From the NCBI RefSeq assembly GCF_018687695.1, contig NZ_CP061303.1:62001-126000 (forward strand): DNA of 64,000 nucleotides. The letters are read 5' to 3'. Under the pieces are notes generated by a model. The model ran no database searches, was not told the origin of the DNA, and was given only the letters and a program-made list of their open reading frames with translations. The DNA is from Polynucleobacter sp. MG-6-Vaara-E2. Lineage in GTDB: Bacteria > Pseudomonadota > Gammaproteobacteria > Burkholderiales > Burkholderiaceae. Shown piece after piece: positions 16,206-25,900 of the stretch; within the stretch, counting starts at the first letter, position 1, and the number at the start of each line of letters is the position of its first letter. The translations under genes were made by a program, and so were the position numbers.

Positions 16206-17287
16206 GCTGCACCAGTGGCAGTTAAGGTTTCAATCACTTGAGCGTCTGGCACGCTCTTGATTTGAGCCTTACCCATTTTCTCTAAAACCACATAGCGGAT
16301 TTGGCCACCCTCTGTTTTTTTATCAACTTGCATGAGTTCCATATAACGCTTGGCACCAAATTTTGGAGGCATGATGGGTAGATTCATTGAATGAATGATA
16401 TTAGTAAGGCGCTCAACCTCTGCCTTGCTGATGAGATTGAGTCTGCAAGATAAATCTGCACCAAGCACCATGCCGCATCCAACGGCTTCACCATGCAACC
16501 ATTCGCCATAACCCATGCCAGCTTCAATCGCGTGGCCAAAGGTGTGGCCAAAGTTCAGGGTAGCCCGGATGCCGCCTTCTCTCTCGTCCGCAGAAACCAC
16601 TGCTGACTTAATTTCACAAGAACGTAATACGGCATGACTCATTGCATCGGTATCGCAAGCAAGCAAGGCTTTTGAGTTAGCTTCGATCCAATCTAAAAAT
16701 TGCGCATCAGCAATAGCGCCATGTTTGACCACTTCCGCTAGACCTGCTGAGAGCTCACGTGCAGGCAAGGTCTTTAAGGTATTGAGATCGGCAATTACAG
16801 CAACAGGCTGATGAAAGGCGCCGATCATGTTTTTGCCTAAAGGGTGGTTGATACCTGTTTTGCCGCCAACAGAGGAATCCACTTGTGCCAACAGTGTCGT
16901 AGGCACTTGAATAAAACGAATACCACGCATAAAGCTAGCAGCTGCAAAGCCGGTCATGTCGCCAATAACACCACCACCGAGAGCCATCAACATCGTTTGG
17001 CGATCAGCTCCAAACTTTAGTAGGTCATCAAAAATGAGTTGGAGATTTTTCCAGTCTTTATAAGACTCACCATCAGGCAGAACAATCGTTCGTACTGGCT
17101 TGCCAAAATTTTCTAAAGTTTTAGTCAGACGCTGCGCATATAAGGGAGCAACAGTGGTATTAGTAACGATGTAGATTGAGGTTGATTTTTCACAAGCATT
17201 AAATAACCCAGGCTGATCAATTAAGTCAGTACCAATATGGATGGGATAACTGCGATTACCAAGATCAACTTCAAGTGTTTTCATCAT
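16202..17287 (-). CDS. aroB: 3-dehydroquinate synthase
   Basis: AroB converts DAHP to 3-dehydroquinate, the second step of the shikimate pathway, using NAD and a metal ion. The 361-residue product has the GGGVIGDMTGFAAASFMRG nucleotide loop, then PTTLLAQVDSSVGGKTGIN, and a metal-binding HTFGHAIEAG plus GEAVGCGM segment. The five-base gap to aroK shows they form one unit. The aroK-aroB pair beside pilQ and ponA is a conserved arrangement in beta- and gammaproteobacteria. Confidence 0.96.
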   Translation of the reverse strand: MMKTLEVDLGNRSYPIHIGTDLIDQPGLFNACEKSTSIYIVTNTTVAPLYAQRLTKTLENFGKPVRTIVLPDGESYKDWKNLQLIFDDLLKFGADRQTMLMALGGGVIGDMTGFAAASFMRGIRFIQVPTTLLAQVDSSVGGKTGINHPLGKNMIGAFHQPVAVIADLNTLKTLPARELSAGLAEVVKHGAIADAQFLDWIEANSKALLACDTDAMSHAVLRSCEIKSAVVSADEREGGIRATLNFGHTFGHAIEAGMGYGEWLHGEAVGCGMVLGADLSCRLNLISKAEVERLTNIIHSMNLPIMPPKFGAKRYMELMQVDKKTEGGQIRYVVLEKMGKAQIKSVPDAQVIETLTATGAA

Positions 17288-17292
17288 AAATT

Positions 17293-17817
17293 TCAGGTGG
17301 AGAGATCAAGCTGCATGATTAAGGTGTTTACCAGTTGATTAACACTAGGCTTGCCAGTTTCAATCACGTGGTCAGCAATCTCGCGATAAAGAGGATCGCG
17401 AATTGCATATAAATTTTCTAGAATTTTTTTCGCGTCACCATTACGAAGTAGGGGGCGTCCTTCACTACCTTTGGTGCGATGCCATAATTCAGTAGGATTG
17501 GCGTGAAGATAAATCACGGTTCCTTGTTGGCTCAAGGCTTGGCGATTTTCTGGGAGTAGTACGGCGCCACCACCAGTTGCTAGAACGATATTTTTTTCAT
17601 TAGTGACCTCTCGAATAGCTTGAGCCTCCCGTTTGCGAAAACCTTCTTCGCCTTCCATCTCAAAAATGACAGGAATTTTTACGCCACAGCGCTCTTCAAT
17701 AACATGATCAGCATCTAAAAAACGACGCCCTAATTTTTTTGCTAGGACTTTACCGACGGTCGACTTTCCGGCGCCCATAAGGCCGATCAGAAAGATATTG
17801 TTTGTCGTAGAGTTCAC
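17293..17817 (-). CDS. aroK: Shikimate kinase
   Basis: AroK phosphorylates shikimate at the 3-hydroxyl, using ATP. The 174-residue product has the Walker A motif GLMGAGKST (12-20), the shikimate-binding DADHVIEE and FRKREA segments, and the GGGAV loop. The start codon is GTG, with AGG immediately before it, an unusually short spacing; no better start exists because the P-loop begins at residue 12. It lies between pilQ and aroB. Confidence 0.95.
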   Translation of the reverse strand: MNSTTNNIFLIGLMGAGKSTVGKVLAKKLGRRFLDADHVIEERCGVKIPVIFEMEGEEGFRKREAQAIREVTNEKNIVLATGGGAVLLPENRQALSQQGTVIYLHANPTELWHRTKGSEGRPLLRNGDAKKILENLYAIRDPLYREIADHVIETGKPSVNQLVNTLIMQLDLST

Positions 17818-17829
17818 CCTTTGATTTTA

Positions 17830-18930
17830 TTAGGGTTTATCTAGAACGGTAGGGGTTAGAAAGACCAGGAGTTCAGTTTTATCTTTTAATTTGGATTTAT
17901 GGCGAAATAAAGCGCCAAGAAGGGGGATATCCCCTAATAAGGGTACTTTGACTTCATCCTCCCTTTCGGTGGTTTGAAAGATGCCGCCAATAATTGCGGT
18001 ACCGCCGTTCTCCACAGTTACCTCCGAGCTAAGGCTTTTAGTATCAATGGCATACCCTTGCTCAGTTTTCATGCCAATCGTATCTTTGTTGATACCCACC
18101 AACATGGATATTTTTCCATCGGGATGGATTTTGGGTAAAACCTCTAAGCGTAGGTTCGCTTTTCTGAACTGCAACTTGCTGCCATTTTGTGAGGTTGTTT
18201 GATAGGGCAGCTCAGTTCCTTGTTCAATAGTGGCCTTCACTTGATCTCCGGTCATGATGCGCGGGTTCGACAGAATTTTCCCCTGACCTTCTGATTCGAG
18301 GGCAGACAATTCCATTTGCAAAAGTCTGCTCGCGTTCTTGGAAATTAATGTGGCAGCTACTGCTGCGGGATTAAAACCATTAAGCCCGGCACCCCCTAAA
18401 TCAAAGAGCGTGCCAAGTTTGCTATCAGTAATGCCATTAAGACTACTGGCTTGGTAATCAAGCTTTGCTCCTAGTTCTCGGGCAAAACGTTCATCCGCCT
18501 CAACGATGCGAGCCTCAATCAAGATTTGTCTGGGGCTATTGATATGTTCGCCTCCAAAGGGGAGTGCCGCATCCTCACGCCGATGTTTTTGAAATGCTGC
18601 AATCTCTGCGTTTGGTCCAATCCAATAGATGTCGCCGTTTCTTATCAAACGTAAGCCACGACTTGCCAAAATTGAGTGCAGAGCTGTTTGCCAAGGCGTA
18701 TTGTTTAGATCGACTGTTATCTTGCCCTTGATGGATTCACTCAGCAAGAAATTGGTCTTACCAAGCTTGGCGAGAATCTGCAAAAGCTCTGCTACTTCAA
18801 TGTCATTAAATTGCAAGCTGATAGGTGCCTCAAAGGTGCTACTTCCTTCAATCGCCGCTTTACTTGGTGCGCTTGAAAGGATTGCAAATATCAACACCCA
18901 TAAAACAAGTTTATTGGCCTGAATAATCAT
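17830..18930 (-). CDS. pilQ: Short secretin of the PilQ family
   Basis: PilQ secretins form the outer-membrane gate of type IV pili or the DNA-uptake machine. The 366-residue product has a signal peptide (about 1-25), one STN/N0-like domain (about 36-105, LQFNDIEVAELLQILAKLGK) and the secretin core (about 130-365). The core shows PRQILIEARIVEADE, VKATIEQGTELPYQT, SSEVTVENGGTAIIGGIFQ and the VPLLGDIPLLGALFR ending. Typical PilQ is roughly 600-750 residues with AMIN and extra N domains; those are absent here, and the layout is closer to the HofQ type. The ATG overlaps the upstream gene's stop (ATGA). Confidence 0.88.
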   Translation of the reverse strand: MIIQANKLVLWVLIFAILSSAPSKAAIEGSSTFEAPISLQFNDIEVAELLQILAKLGKTNFLLSESIKGKITVDLNNTPWQTALHSILASRGLRLIRNGDIYWIGPNAEIAAFQKHRREDAALPFGGEHINSPRQILIEARIVEADERFARELGAKLDYQASSLNGITDSKLGTLFDLGGAGLNGFNPAAVAATLISKNASRLLQMELSALESEGQGKILSNPRIMTGDQVKATIEQGTELPYQTTSQNGSKLQFRKANLRLEVLPKIHPDGKISMLVGINKDTIGMKTEQGYAIDTKSLSSEVTVENGGTAIIGGIFQTTEREDEVKVPLLGDIPLLGALFRHKSKLKDKTELLVFLTPTVLDKP

Positions 18931-19586
18931 TGAGCTTTTGAGGATTTGAGTGTGATAGTTTTGCCCTGGAGGTGGGCCAAAATTGCAGCTTCTTTATTGA
19001 TGTGACTAAGTCGCCAATCGCCCAGTAAAGGAGCCCCCTTTTCAATCATGATTGTTGCCTGTCCATTTTGAAAAAATGCTTGTTCAGATGAGCCGCTTTG
19101 GCTCATTCCTAAGTAGCGCCAAAGGCGTAGCTCGCTCTCAAACGGAACGACTGGCACCTTAGGTTTGGGGTGTGCGGAAATCTTATTATTTAATAATGAG
19201 TGAACACTTACTTCTATTAATTCAATTGAATCATATAGTTCATCCTCAATAATAAGAATTTCTTCCCGCAACAATCCTAATTCCTCTTCGAGCTTAGCAA
19301 GCTCTTTTTGGTTTACTTGAGGAGGTGGTTCTGGGGAGGATTTCATGGGTTCGAAATTGCTAGATAGGACAAGACCTAGAACGACTAAACCGATTCCAAG
19401 CCCCACCAATAGAGCCATTTTTTTCAACTCTCCCAGGTTGGGAATTTGGGCTGCTAGCTCCATTTTTGGATGGGATTTGGGGCTGGTAGTCTTTCGGATT
19501 CCATGAGGGTCTGGTATTGCGGGATCATCCCCAAGTTCGCTCAAAATTTCATCAAATGATTGAGGGGAGATATGGCGGGGTGACAT
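18927..19586 (-). CDS. One-helix inner-membrane protein coupled to pilQ; PilP/GspC-like in layout
   Basis: I do not recognise this 219-residue protein by family signature. The first 50 residues are polar and proline-rich. One membrane helix follows at about 54-75 (LKKMALLVGLGIGLVVLGLV), then an acidic coiled coil (about 90-125, LEEELGLLREEILIIEDELYD). The C-terminal 60 residues are beta-rich and resemble in pattern the small periplasmic domain of PilP/GspC (QATIMIEKGAPLLGDWRLSH, then GKTITLKS). It occupies the place where pilMNOP normally stand between ponA and pilQ, and is translationally coupled to pilQ. A role linking the inner membrane to the secretin is inferred. Confidence 0.55.
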   Translation of the reverse strand: MSPRHISPQSFDEILSELGDDPAIPDPHGIRKTTSPKSHPKMELAAQIPNLGELKKMALLVGLGIGLVVLGLVLSSNFEPMKSSPEPPPQVNQKELAKLEEELGLLREEILIIEDELYDSIELIEVSVHSLLNNKISAHPKPKVPVVPFESELRLWRYLGMSQSGSSEQAFFQNGQATIMIEKGAPLLGDWRLSHINKEAAILAHLQGKTITLKSSKAQ

Positions 19587-19691
19587 GCCCTTATTCTGGA
19601 AATAAGAGCGATAAAAAACTATCAGGATTCATTGATCCATTTGTCAGAAAAAAGCGGTTTTGGAGTTTTCGGAAAAATTACCTAAGCACCC

Positions 19692-19697
19692 TATAAT
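19692..19697 (+). promoter_or_regulatory. -10 box just before ponA
   Basis: A perfect TATAAT stands only eight bases before the ponA ATG at 19706. Transcription would start at or a base or two before the start codon, giving a message with almost no leader. No good -35 box is seen 16-18 bases upstream, which lowers confidence. Confidence 0.4.
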
Positions 19698-19705
19698 TTG
19701 AGCAT

Positions 19706-22042
19706 ATGGCGCTCCCCCCAAAAGACAAGCCGACGTTTAATCAACGTCCTATTCGTCAGCCCAGCAGACGTCCAGGTCAACCTCGTGTAGATCCTGGCTC
19801 GCCTCGTAAATCCTCCGGCAACCCTCTTATTAAAGCGCTCTTGATCATTGGTGTCGCATTAGCCTTTGTAGTGACTTTGCTTTTGGGGTATGCCTTTTTG
19901 GTGGCTAAGCCTAATTTGCCCAAAATTTCGGCTTTAACGGATTACAACCCTAAAACACCTCTACGTATTTATACGGCTGATAAAGTTTTAATTGGCGAGT
20001 TTGGCGAAGAGCGTCGCAAGGTGATTCCTTTGAACGAAATTCCGGCGAGCATGAAAAATGCAGTGTTGGCTATTGAGGATGATCGGTTCTACTCTCATGG
20101 CGGGGTTGATTACGTTGGCATTATTAGAGCCGCTGTAACGAACCTGCGCGGCCATCTATCTCAGGGCGCCTCAACGATCACGATGCAGGTTGCTCGTAAC
20201 TTTTTCCTGAGTAATGAGAAAACTTTCAGCCGCAAAATCTATGAAGTGCTATTAGCGTGGGAGATTGAGTCTCAACTCACTAAAGACAAGATTCTAGAAA
20301 TTTACATGAACCAAATTTTCTTGGGTCAGCGTGCGTTTGGATTCTCTAGTGCCGCACAAATTTATTTCGGTAAAGAATTAAAAGACATTACCATCGCAGA
20401 ATCTGCAATGTTGGCGGGATTGCCTAAAGCCCCTTCAGCATACAACCCGGTCACTAATTTCAGGCGCGCCAAGATTCGTCAAGAGTACATCTTGCAACGC
20501 ATGCGCGATCTTGGCTATATCAGTACTGAAGACTATCAAAAGGCGATAATTGAAGAGCTCCATATTCGCGGGCTTGGCAATGAGTTTGCCGTTCGAGCTG
20601 ACTTCCCAGCAGAGATGGTGCGTCAATTACTCTTTACTCAGTACGGTGAGGCGATTTACTCGCAAGGTATTGATGTCTACACCACCATTTTGAAGTCCGA
20701 TCAAGATGCTGCATATAAGGCAGTTCGTCGCGGAATCTTTGAATATGATTTGCGCCACGCTTACCGTGGCCCAGAGGGCTTTATTGATTTGCCTGAAGAT
20801 CCTGTAAAACGTCAGCGTGCAATTGATGAAGCATTGTTGGCGTATCCCCAACTAGACGATTTACAGTCCGGCGTAGTCTTGGATGTAAAGCCAAAAGAAA
20901 TGCAGGTGATGATTTCTACGGGTGACACAATTACGATCAAAGGTGAGGGCATGAAGTTGGCGGCAGCCTCTTTGACTGACAGCACTCAACCTAAAAAACG
21001 TCTCCGTCCTGGCGCTATCGTGAGATTGCTGTCTGATGGCGGTATTTGGAAATTAGCACAACTCCCTCAAGTAGAAGCAGCTTTCGTTTCCATGAATGCG
21101 GAGACGGGCGCGATTCTCTCTTTGGTTGGTGGTTTTGATTTCCGTCGTAATCAATTTAATCACGTCACTCAGGCTTTGCGTCAGCCAGGTTCATCTTTCA
21201 AGCCTTTTATCTACGCTGCTGCAATTGAAAAAGGTTTCACGCCTAGCACAATGGTTAATGATGCACCACTATCGATCGGTGGTTTAGAGACTGGCAGTCA
21301 GGCATGGGAGCCAAAAAACTATGATGGTAAATATGACGGCATGATGCGTTTACGTAACGCATTAGCCAAGTCGAAGAACCTCGTATCAGTTCGTATTATT
21401 CGTGCGATCGGACCTTCATATGCTCAGGAATACATTCAACGTTTTGGTTTCGAGCCTGAGAAGCATCCGCCTTATCTCACAATGGCCTTAGGCGCTGGAT
21501 CGGCAACCCCATTACAAATGGCCTCGGCATACAGCGTATTTGCAAATGGGGGCTATCGAGTAGATCCATTCTTGATTAATAAAATGGTAGATTCAAAAGG
21601 GACCATTCTTTTTGAAGCAAAGCCAGCGACTGTGGGCGATGGTGCTCCCCGAGTTTTAGATGCGCGTACTGCTTTCGTCATGGACAGTATGTTGCAAGAA
21701 GTAACTAAGACTGGTACTGCAGCTTCTGCCCGCGCCAAGCTAGGGCGCAGTGATATTGCGGGTAAGACAGGTACCACCAATGAGTCGCATGATGCTTGGT
21801 TTGCGGGTTACAACCCCAAGGTAGTTGCGATTGCATGGATTGGTTTTGATAAACCCGCAAGTTTAGGTGATCGTGAAACTGGTGGAGGTTTAGCTTTGCC
21901 GATGTGGATTTCTTATATGTCTACCGCATTAAAAGATGTACCACAAGAATCGCGTGTAGTTCCTGAGGGCGTAACTCAGGCAGATGGTGATTGGTTTATT
22001 CCTGAGTTCGCTCGGGGTGGCGGAACCCGCGAACTGCAGTAG
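19706..22042 (+). CDS. ponA: Penicillin-binding protein 1A (class A PBP)
   Basis: PBP1A polymerises lipid II and cross-links the glycan strands of peptidoglycan. The 778-residue product has a basic, proline-rich cytoplasmic start, a membrane helix at about 41-66, a GT51 domain with IEDDRFYSHGG and GASTITMQVARN, and an OB-like insert. The transpeptidase domain has SSFK with the nucleophile at Ser496, SKN in the middle, and KTGT at 687-690. All catalytic motifs are intact. It is divergent from the pilQ unit, as in most relatives. No ribosome binding site is visible. The RAYT gene follows after only nine bases. Confidence 0.96.
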   Translation: MALPPKDKPTFNQRPIRQPSRRPGQPRVDPGSPRKSSGNPLIKALLIIGVALAFVVTLLLGYAFLVAKPNLPKISALTDYNPKTPLRIYTADKVLIGEFGEERRKVIPLNEIPASMKNAVLAIEDDRFYSHGGVDYVGIIRAAVTNLRGHLSQGASTITMQVARNFFLSNEKTFSRKIYEVLLAWEIESQLTKDKILEIYMNQIFLGQRAFGFSSAAQIYFGKELKDITIAESAMLAGLPKAPSAYNPVTNFRRAKIRQEYILQRMRDLGYISTEDYQKAIIEELHIRGLGNEFAVRADFPAEMVRQLLFTQYGEAIYSQGIDVYTTILKSDQDAAYKAVRRGIFEYDLRHAYRGPEGFIDLPEDPVKRQRAIDEALLAYPQLDDLQSGVVLDVKPKEMQVMISTGDTITIKGEGMKLAAASLTDSTQPKKRLRPGAIVRLLSDGGIWKLAQLPQVEAAFVSMNAETGAILSLVGGFDFRRNQFNHVTQALRQPGSSFKPFIYAAAIEKGFTPSTMVNDAPLSIGGLETGSQAWEPKNYDGKYDGMMRLRNALAKSKNLVSVRIIRAIGPSYAQEYIQRFGFEPEKHPPYLTMALGAGSATPLQMASAYSVFANGGYRVDPFLINKMVDSKGTILFEAKPATVGDGAPRVLDARTAFVMDSMLQEVTKTGTAASARAKLGRSDIAGKTGTTNESHDAWFAGYNPKVVAIAWIGFDKPASLGDRETGGGLALPMWISYMSTALKDVPQESRVVPEGVTQADGDWFIPEFARGGGTRELQ

Positions 22043-22051
22043 TTCGTCATC

Positions 22052-22756
22052 ATGGCTCGCCAAGCGCGTACTGTCATACCGGGCCAAGTCATGCATGTCA
22101 TGGTTCGCGGTAATAATCGCGAGACCCTTTTCTTTAGCGATGATGATCGTCGTATTTATTTGGAGTGGTTGCGTGAAGCAGCCAGGCAATTTAGCTGCGC
22201 TGTCCATGCATTTGCCTTAATGCCAAATCACGTTCATTTACTTCTTACTCCTCAAAATGGAGATTCATTAGCAAAGACAATGCAATCATTGGGCCGTCGT
22301 TATGCCCAATACTTTAATCAGCAACATCATCGCTCGGGCACGATCTGGGAAGGAAGATATCGTTCATCCTTGATTGATCCGGATTATTTCCTACGGTGTC
22401 AGCGCTATATTGAGCTCAACCCTGTGAGAGCAGGTTACGAATCCAGCCCCCAAGACTCCAGGTGGACTAGCTTTGCTACCCACATTGGCGGAAATGCAGA
22501 GCCTTGGCTGGTTGATCACCAGCATTTTTGGAAGTTGGGCAACACCCCCTTTGAGCGCCAAATGGCTTGGGCAAACTTCGTTAAAGAGGGCGCCCCCCAC
22601 TGGGAGGACCGACAAATCACCGAATCTTTGATACGTTCCAAACCTTGGGTGAGCGACATTTACGCGAAAAAGCTATTTAAAAATACGCCGGAGCTTGCTC
22701 AAATACGTCACCGTGGTCGCCCAAAGAAAATAAACTCTTTAAATTCAGTAGCTTAG
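22052..22756 (+). mobile_element. REP-associated tyrosine transposase (RAYT, Y1/HUH type)
   Basis: This 234-residue protein is of the IS200/Y1 transposase superfamily that handles single-stranded DNA. It has the HUH metal site as NHVHLLL (His60, His62), the opening RTVIPGQVMHVMVRGNNRE, and the QSLGRRYAQYFNQQHHRSG to IWEGRYRSS block typical of RAYTs. The C-terminus has an AT-hook-like RHRGRPKK. The gene sits alone between ponA and gltB, starts nine bases after the ponA stop, and is followed by a long inverted repeat. RAYTs are usually single-copy, domesticated proteins that spread REP hairpins instead of themselves; that role here is inferred. Confidence 0.88.
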
Positions 22757-22795
22757 ATTTAAACAGGCAATATTCAGATCTTTTCAGGTCTTGAC

Positions 22796-22850
22796 TCTGT
22801 CCCCAATTAGAAAATTCATTTTGGTGCGGCATCAAAATAAATGGGACAGA
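22796..22850. repeat. Long interrupted palindrome behind the RAYT gene
   Basis: TCTGTCCC (22796-22803) is the exact complement of GGGACAGA (22843-22850). Nested inside, ATTTTG (22818-22823) pairs with CAAAAT (22833-22838), and the stem continues through GTG and CAT to a three-base loop. The 55-base unit therefore folds as a two-part hairpin. Its place 40 bases after a RAYT stop suggests a REP-like substrate. No second copy was noticed in this window. Confidence 0.65.
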
Positions 22851-22940
22851 CACATTTTATTTCTATTGCATCGATATGGGTATTCACCTATATTTGATCC
22901 TCCAAAAGTTATTAGGCCACTGTTGCCTCTCGGAAATACT

Positions 22941-25900
22941 ATGACTACACAAATCAAATCAGATCTTCGTCCAACCGCTCAAGGTCTATATGACCCAAGG
23001 AATGAGCATGACGCCTGTGGCGTAGGATTCGTCGCGCACATCAAGGGTAAGAAATCTCATGAGATCGTTGCACAGGGTTTAAAGATTCTTGAGAACTTGG
23101 ATCACCGGGGTGCGGTTGGTGCAGACCCATTGATGGGTGATGGTGCTGGTATTTTGATTCAGATTCCAGATACTTTGTATCGCGAAGAAATGGCGAAACA
23201 AGGTGTTACTTTGCCGCCATTTGGTGAGTATGGCGTTGGCATGATTTTCTTACCAAAGGAACATGCATCCCGTTTAGCTTGTGAACAAGAGCTCGAACGC
23301 ACTGTGCGTTTAGAGGGCCAAGTTGTTTTGGGTTGGAGAGATGTGCCGGTAGATGTGAAGTTACCAATGTCCCCAACAGTTCAAATGACCGAGCCATTTA
23401 TTCGTCAAATCTTTATTGGACGTGGCCGCGACATCATGACAACCGATGCGCTTGAGCGAAAGTTGTATGTGATTCGTAAAACAGCTAGTCACGCAATTCA
23501 GGATTTGCATTTGAAGCATGGCAAAGAATATTTTGTTGCTTCAATGTCTGCTAGAACCATTGTTTATAAGGGTTTGCTGTTAGCAAACCAAGTGGGTGCT
23601 TATTACCAAGATTTACAAGATAAGCGCACTGTATCTGCATTGGCATTAGTACATCAGCGCTTCTCTACAAATACCTTCCCAGCTTGGGAATTGGCTCACC
23701 CGTATCGCATGATCGCGCACAACGGAGAGATCAATACCGTTAAAGGTAACGTCAACTGGGTTAATGCACGCGAGGGCGCAATTAGCTCTCCAGTACTTGG
23801 CGATGACTTACAAAAATTATGGCCATTGATTTATCCAGGCCAATCAGACACTGCATGCTTTGATAACTGTTTAGAGTTGTTGGTCATGGCCGGTTATCCA
23901 TTGGCCCAAGCAATGATGATGATGATTCCTGAAGCATGGGAACAGCATACATTGATGGATGACAATCGCCGTGCATTCTATGAATATCACGCAGCAATGA
24001 TGGAGCCATGGGATGGCCCTGCAGCGATGGCATTTACTGATGGTCGTCAAATTGGTGCAACCTTGGATCGCAACGGCTTACGTCCAGCACGTTATTACGT
24101 AACGGATGATGACTTAGTCATCATGGCATCCGAAGCTGGTGTATTGCCAATCCCTGAAAGCAAAATTGTTCAGAAGTGGCGCTTGCAACCAGGCAAGATG
24201 TTCATGATCGATATGGAACAAGGCCGCATCATTGATGACGTTGAGCTAAAGAACGCTGTATCTAAAGCCAAGCCATACAAGAGCTGGATTGATGCGGTAC
24301 GTGTTAAGTTGGATGAAGTTGATGCTAGCAAAGCAGACTTAATCGACGACAAAGCGACGATTCGTCCTGCTGCAAAATTACTTGATCGTCAGCAAGCCTT
24401 TGGTTACACCCAAGAAGATATTAAATACCTCATGGCTCCAATGGCTATGAATGGTGAAGAGGCAATTGGTTCCATGGGTAATGACAGCCCATTGGCCGTG
24501 CTTTCAAATAAGAACAAGCCTTTATATAACTACTTCAAGCAATTGTTTGCACAGGTTACGAACCCTCCGATCGATCCGATTCGCGAAAACATGGTGATGT
24601 CTTTGGTTTCTTTCATTGGGCCTAAGCCTAATTTGTTAGATACCAACAATATCAATCCTCCCATGCGCTTGGAAGTAAGCCAGCCTATTTTGGATTTTGA
24701 TGACATTACCAAGATTCGTCACATTGGCCACTACACCAACGGCAAGTTCCGCTCTTACGAGTTAGATATCTGCTATCCAGCAGCATGGGGTAAGGCTGGC
24801 ATTGAAGCGCGCTTAGCATCTTTGTGTGCTGAGGCTGCTGATGCTGTGCGTTCTGGTTACAACATTCTGATTGTGAGCGATCGTCAGGTTGATGAAAAGC
24901 ACGTTGCCATTCCTGCCTTATTGGCTACTTCTGCAATTCATCAACATTTAGTTCAAAAAGGTTTGCGCACAAGCGTAGGTCTCGTAGTAGAAACAGGTAG
25001 CGCACGCGAGACTCATCACTTTGCGCTTCTGGCTGGTTATGGCGCTGAAGCTGTTCATCCATACCTCGCAATGGAAACTTTGACTGAGCTGGCTAAAGGT
25101 TTGTCAGGCGATTTGTCTGGTGAAAAAGCAGTGAAGAACTTTGTCAAAGCGGTTGGTAAAGGTTTGCAAAAAGTGATGTCCAAAATGGGCATCTCTACTT
25201 ATATGTCTTACACCGGCTCACAAATTTTCGAAGCGATTGGTTTAAACAGCGACATCATTGATCAGTACTTCAAGGGCACTCCATCGAATGTTGGTGGCAT
25301 TGGTGTATTTGAAGTTGCTGAAGAAGCCTTGCGTATGCACAGCGCTGCATTTGGTAACGATCCAGTATTGACCAATATGCTTGATGCCGGTGGTGAATAT
25401 GCTTTCCGTATTCGCGGTGAGAATCACATGTGGACTCCTGACACAATCGCGAAGTTGCAGCATTCAACCCGTATAGGTGCAGATAAGGGTTATCAGACTT
25501 ATAAAGAGTACGCCAACATCATCAACGACCAAACTAAACGTCAGATGACTTTGCGCGGTTTATTTGAGTTTAAGATTGATCCAAGCAAAGCGATTCCATT
25601 GGATGAAGTTGAGCCAGCAAAAGAGATCGTTAAGCGTTTTGCGACGGGCGCGATGTCTCTAGGCTCTATTTCTACTGAGGCACACGCTACTTTAGCAATT
25701 GCGATGAACCGTATTGGCGGCAAGTCCAATACTGGCGAGGGTGGCGAAGATCCAAATCGCTATGTGAACGAGCTAAAGGGTATTCCAATCAAGAAAGGCG
25801 AAACCCTTTCCAGTATTTTGGGTAGCGATGTTGTAGAAGCCAACATTCCATTATTGGATGGTGACTCATTACGCTCCAAAATTAAACAGGTCGCATCTGG

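Noticed and set aside
22791..22940. Longer N-terminus for gltB
   Set aside because: The extra residues come from the RAYT palindrome and would move the catalytic Cys far from the N-terminus.
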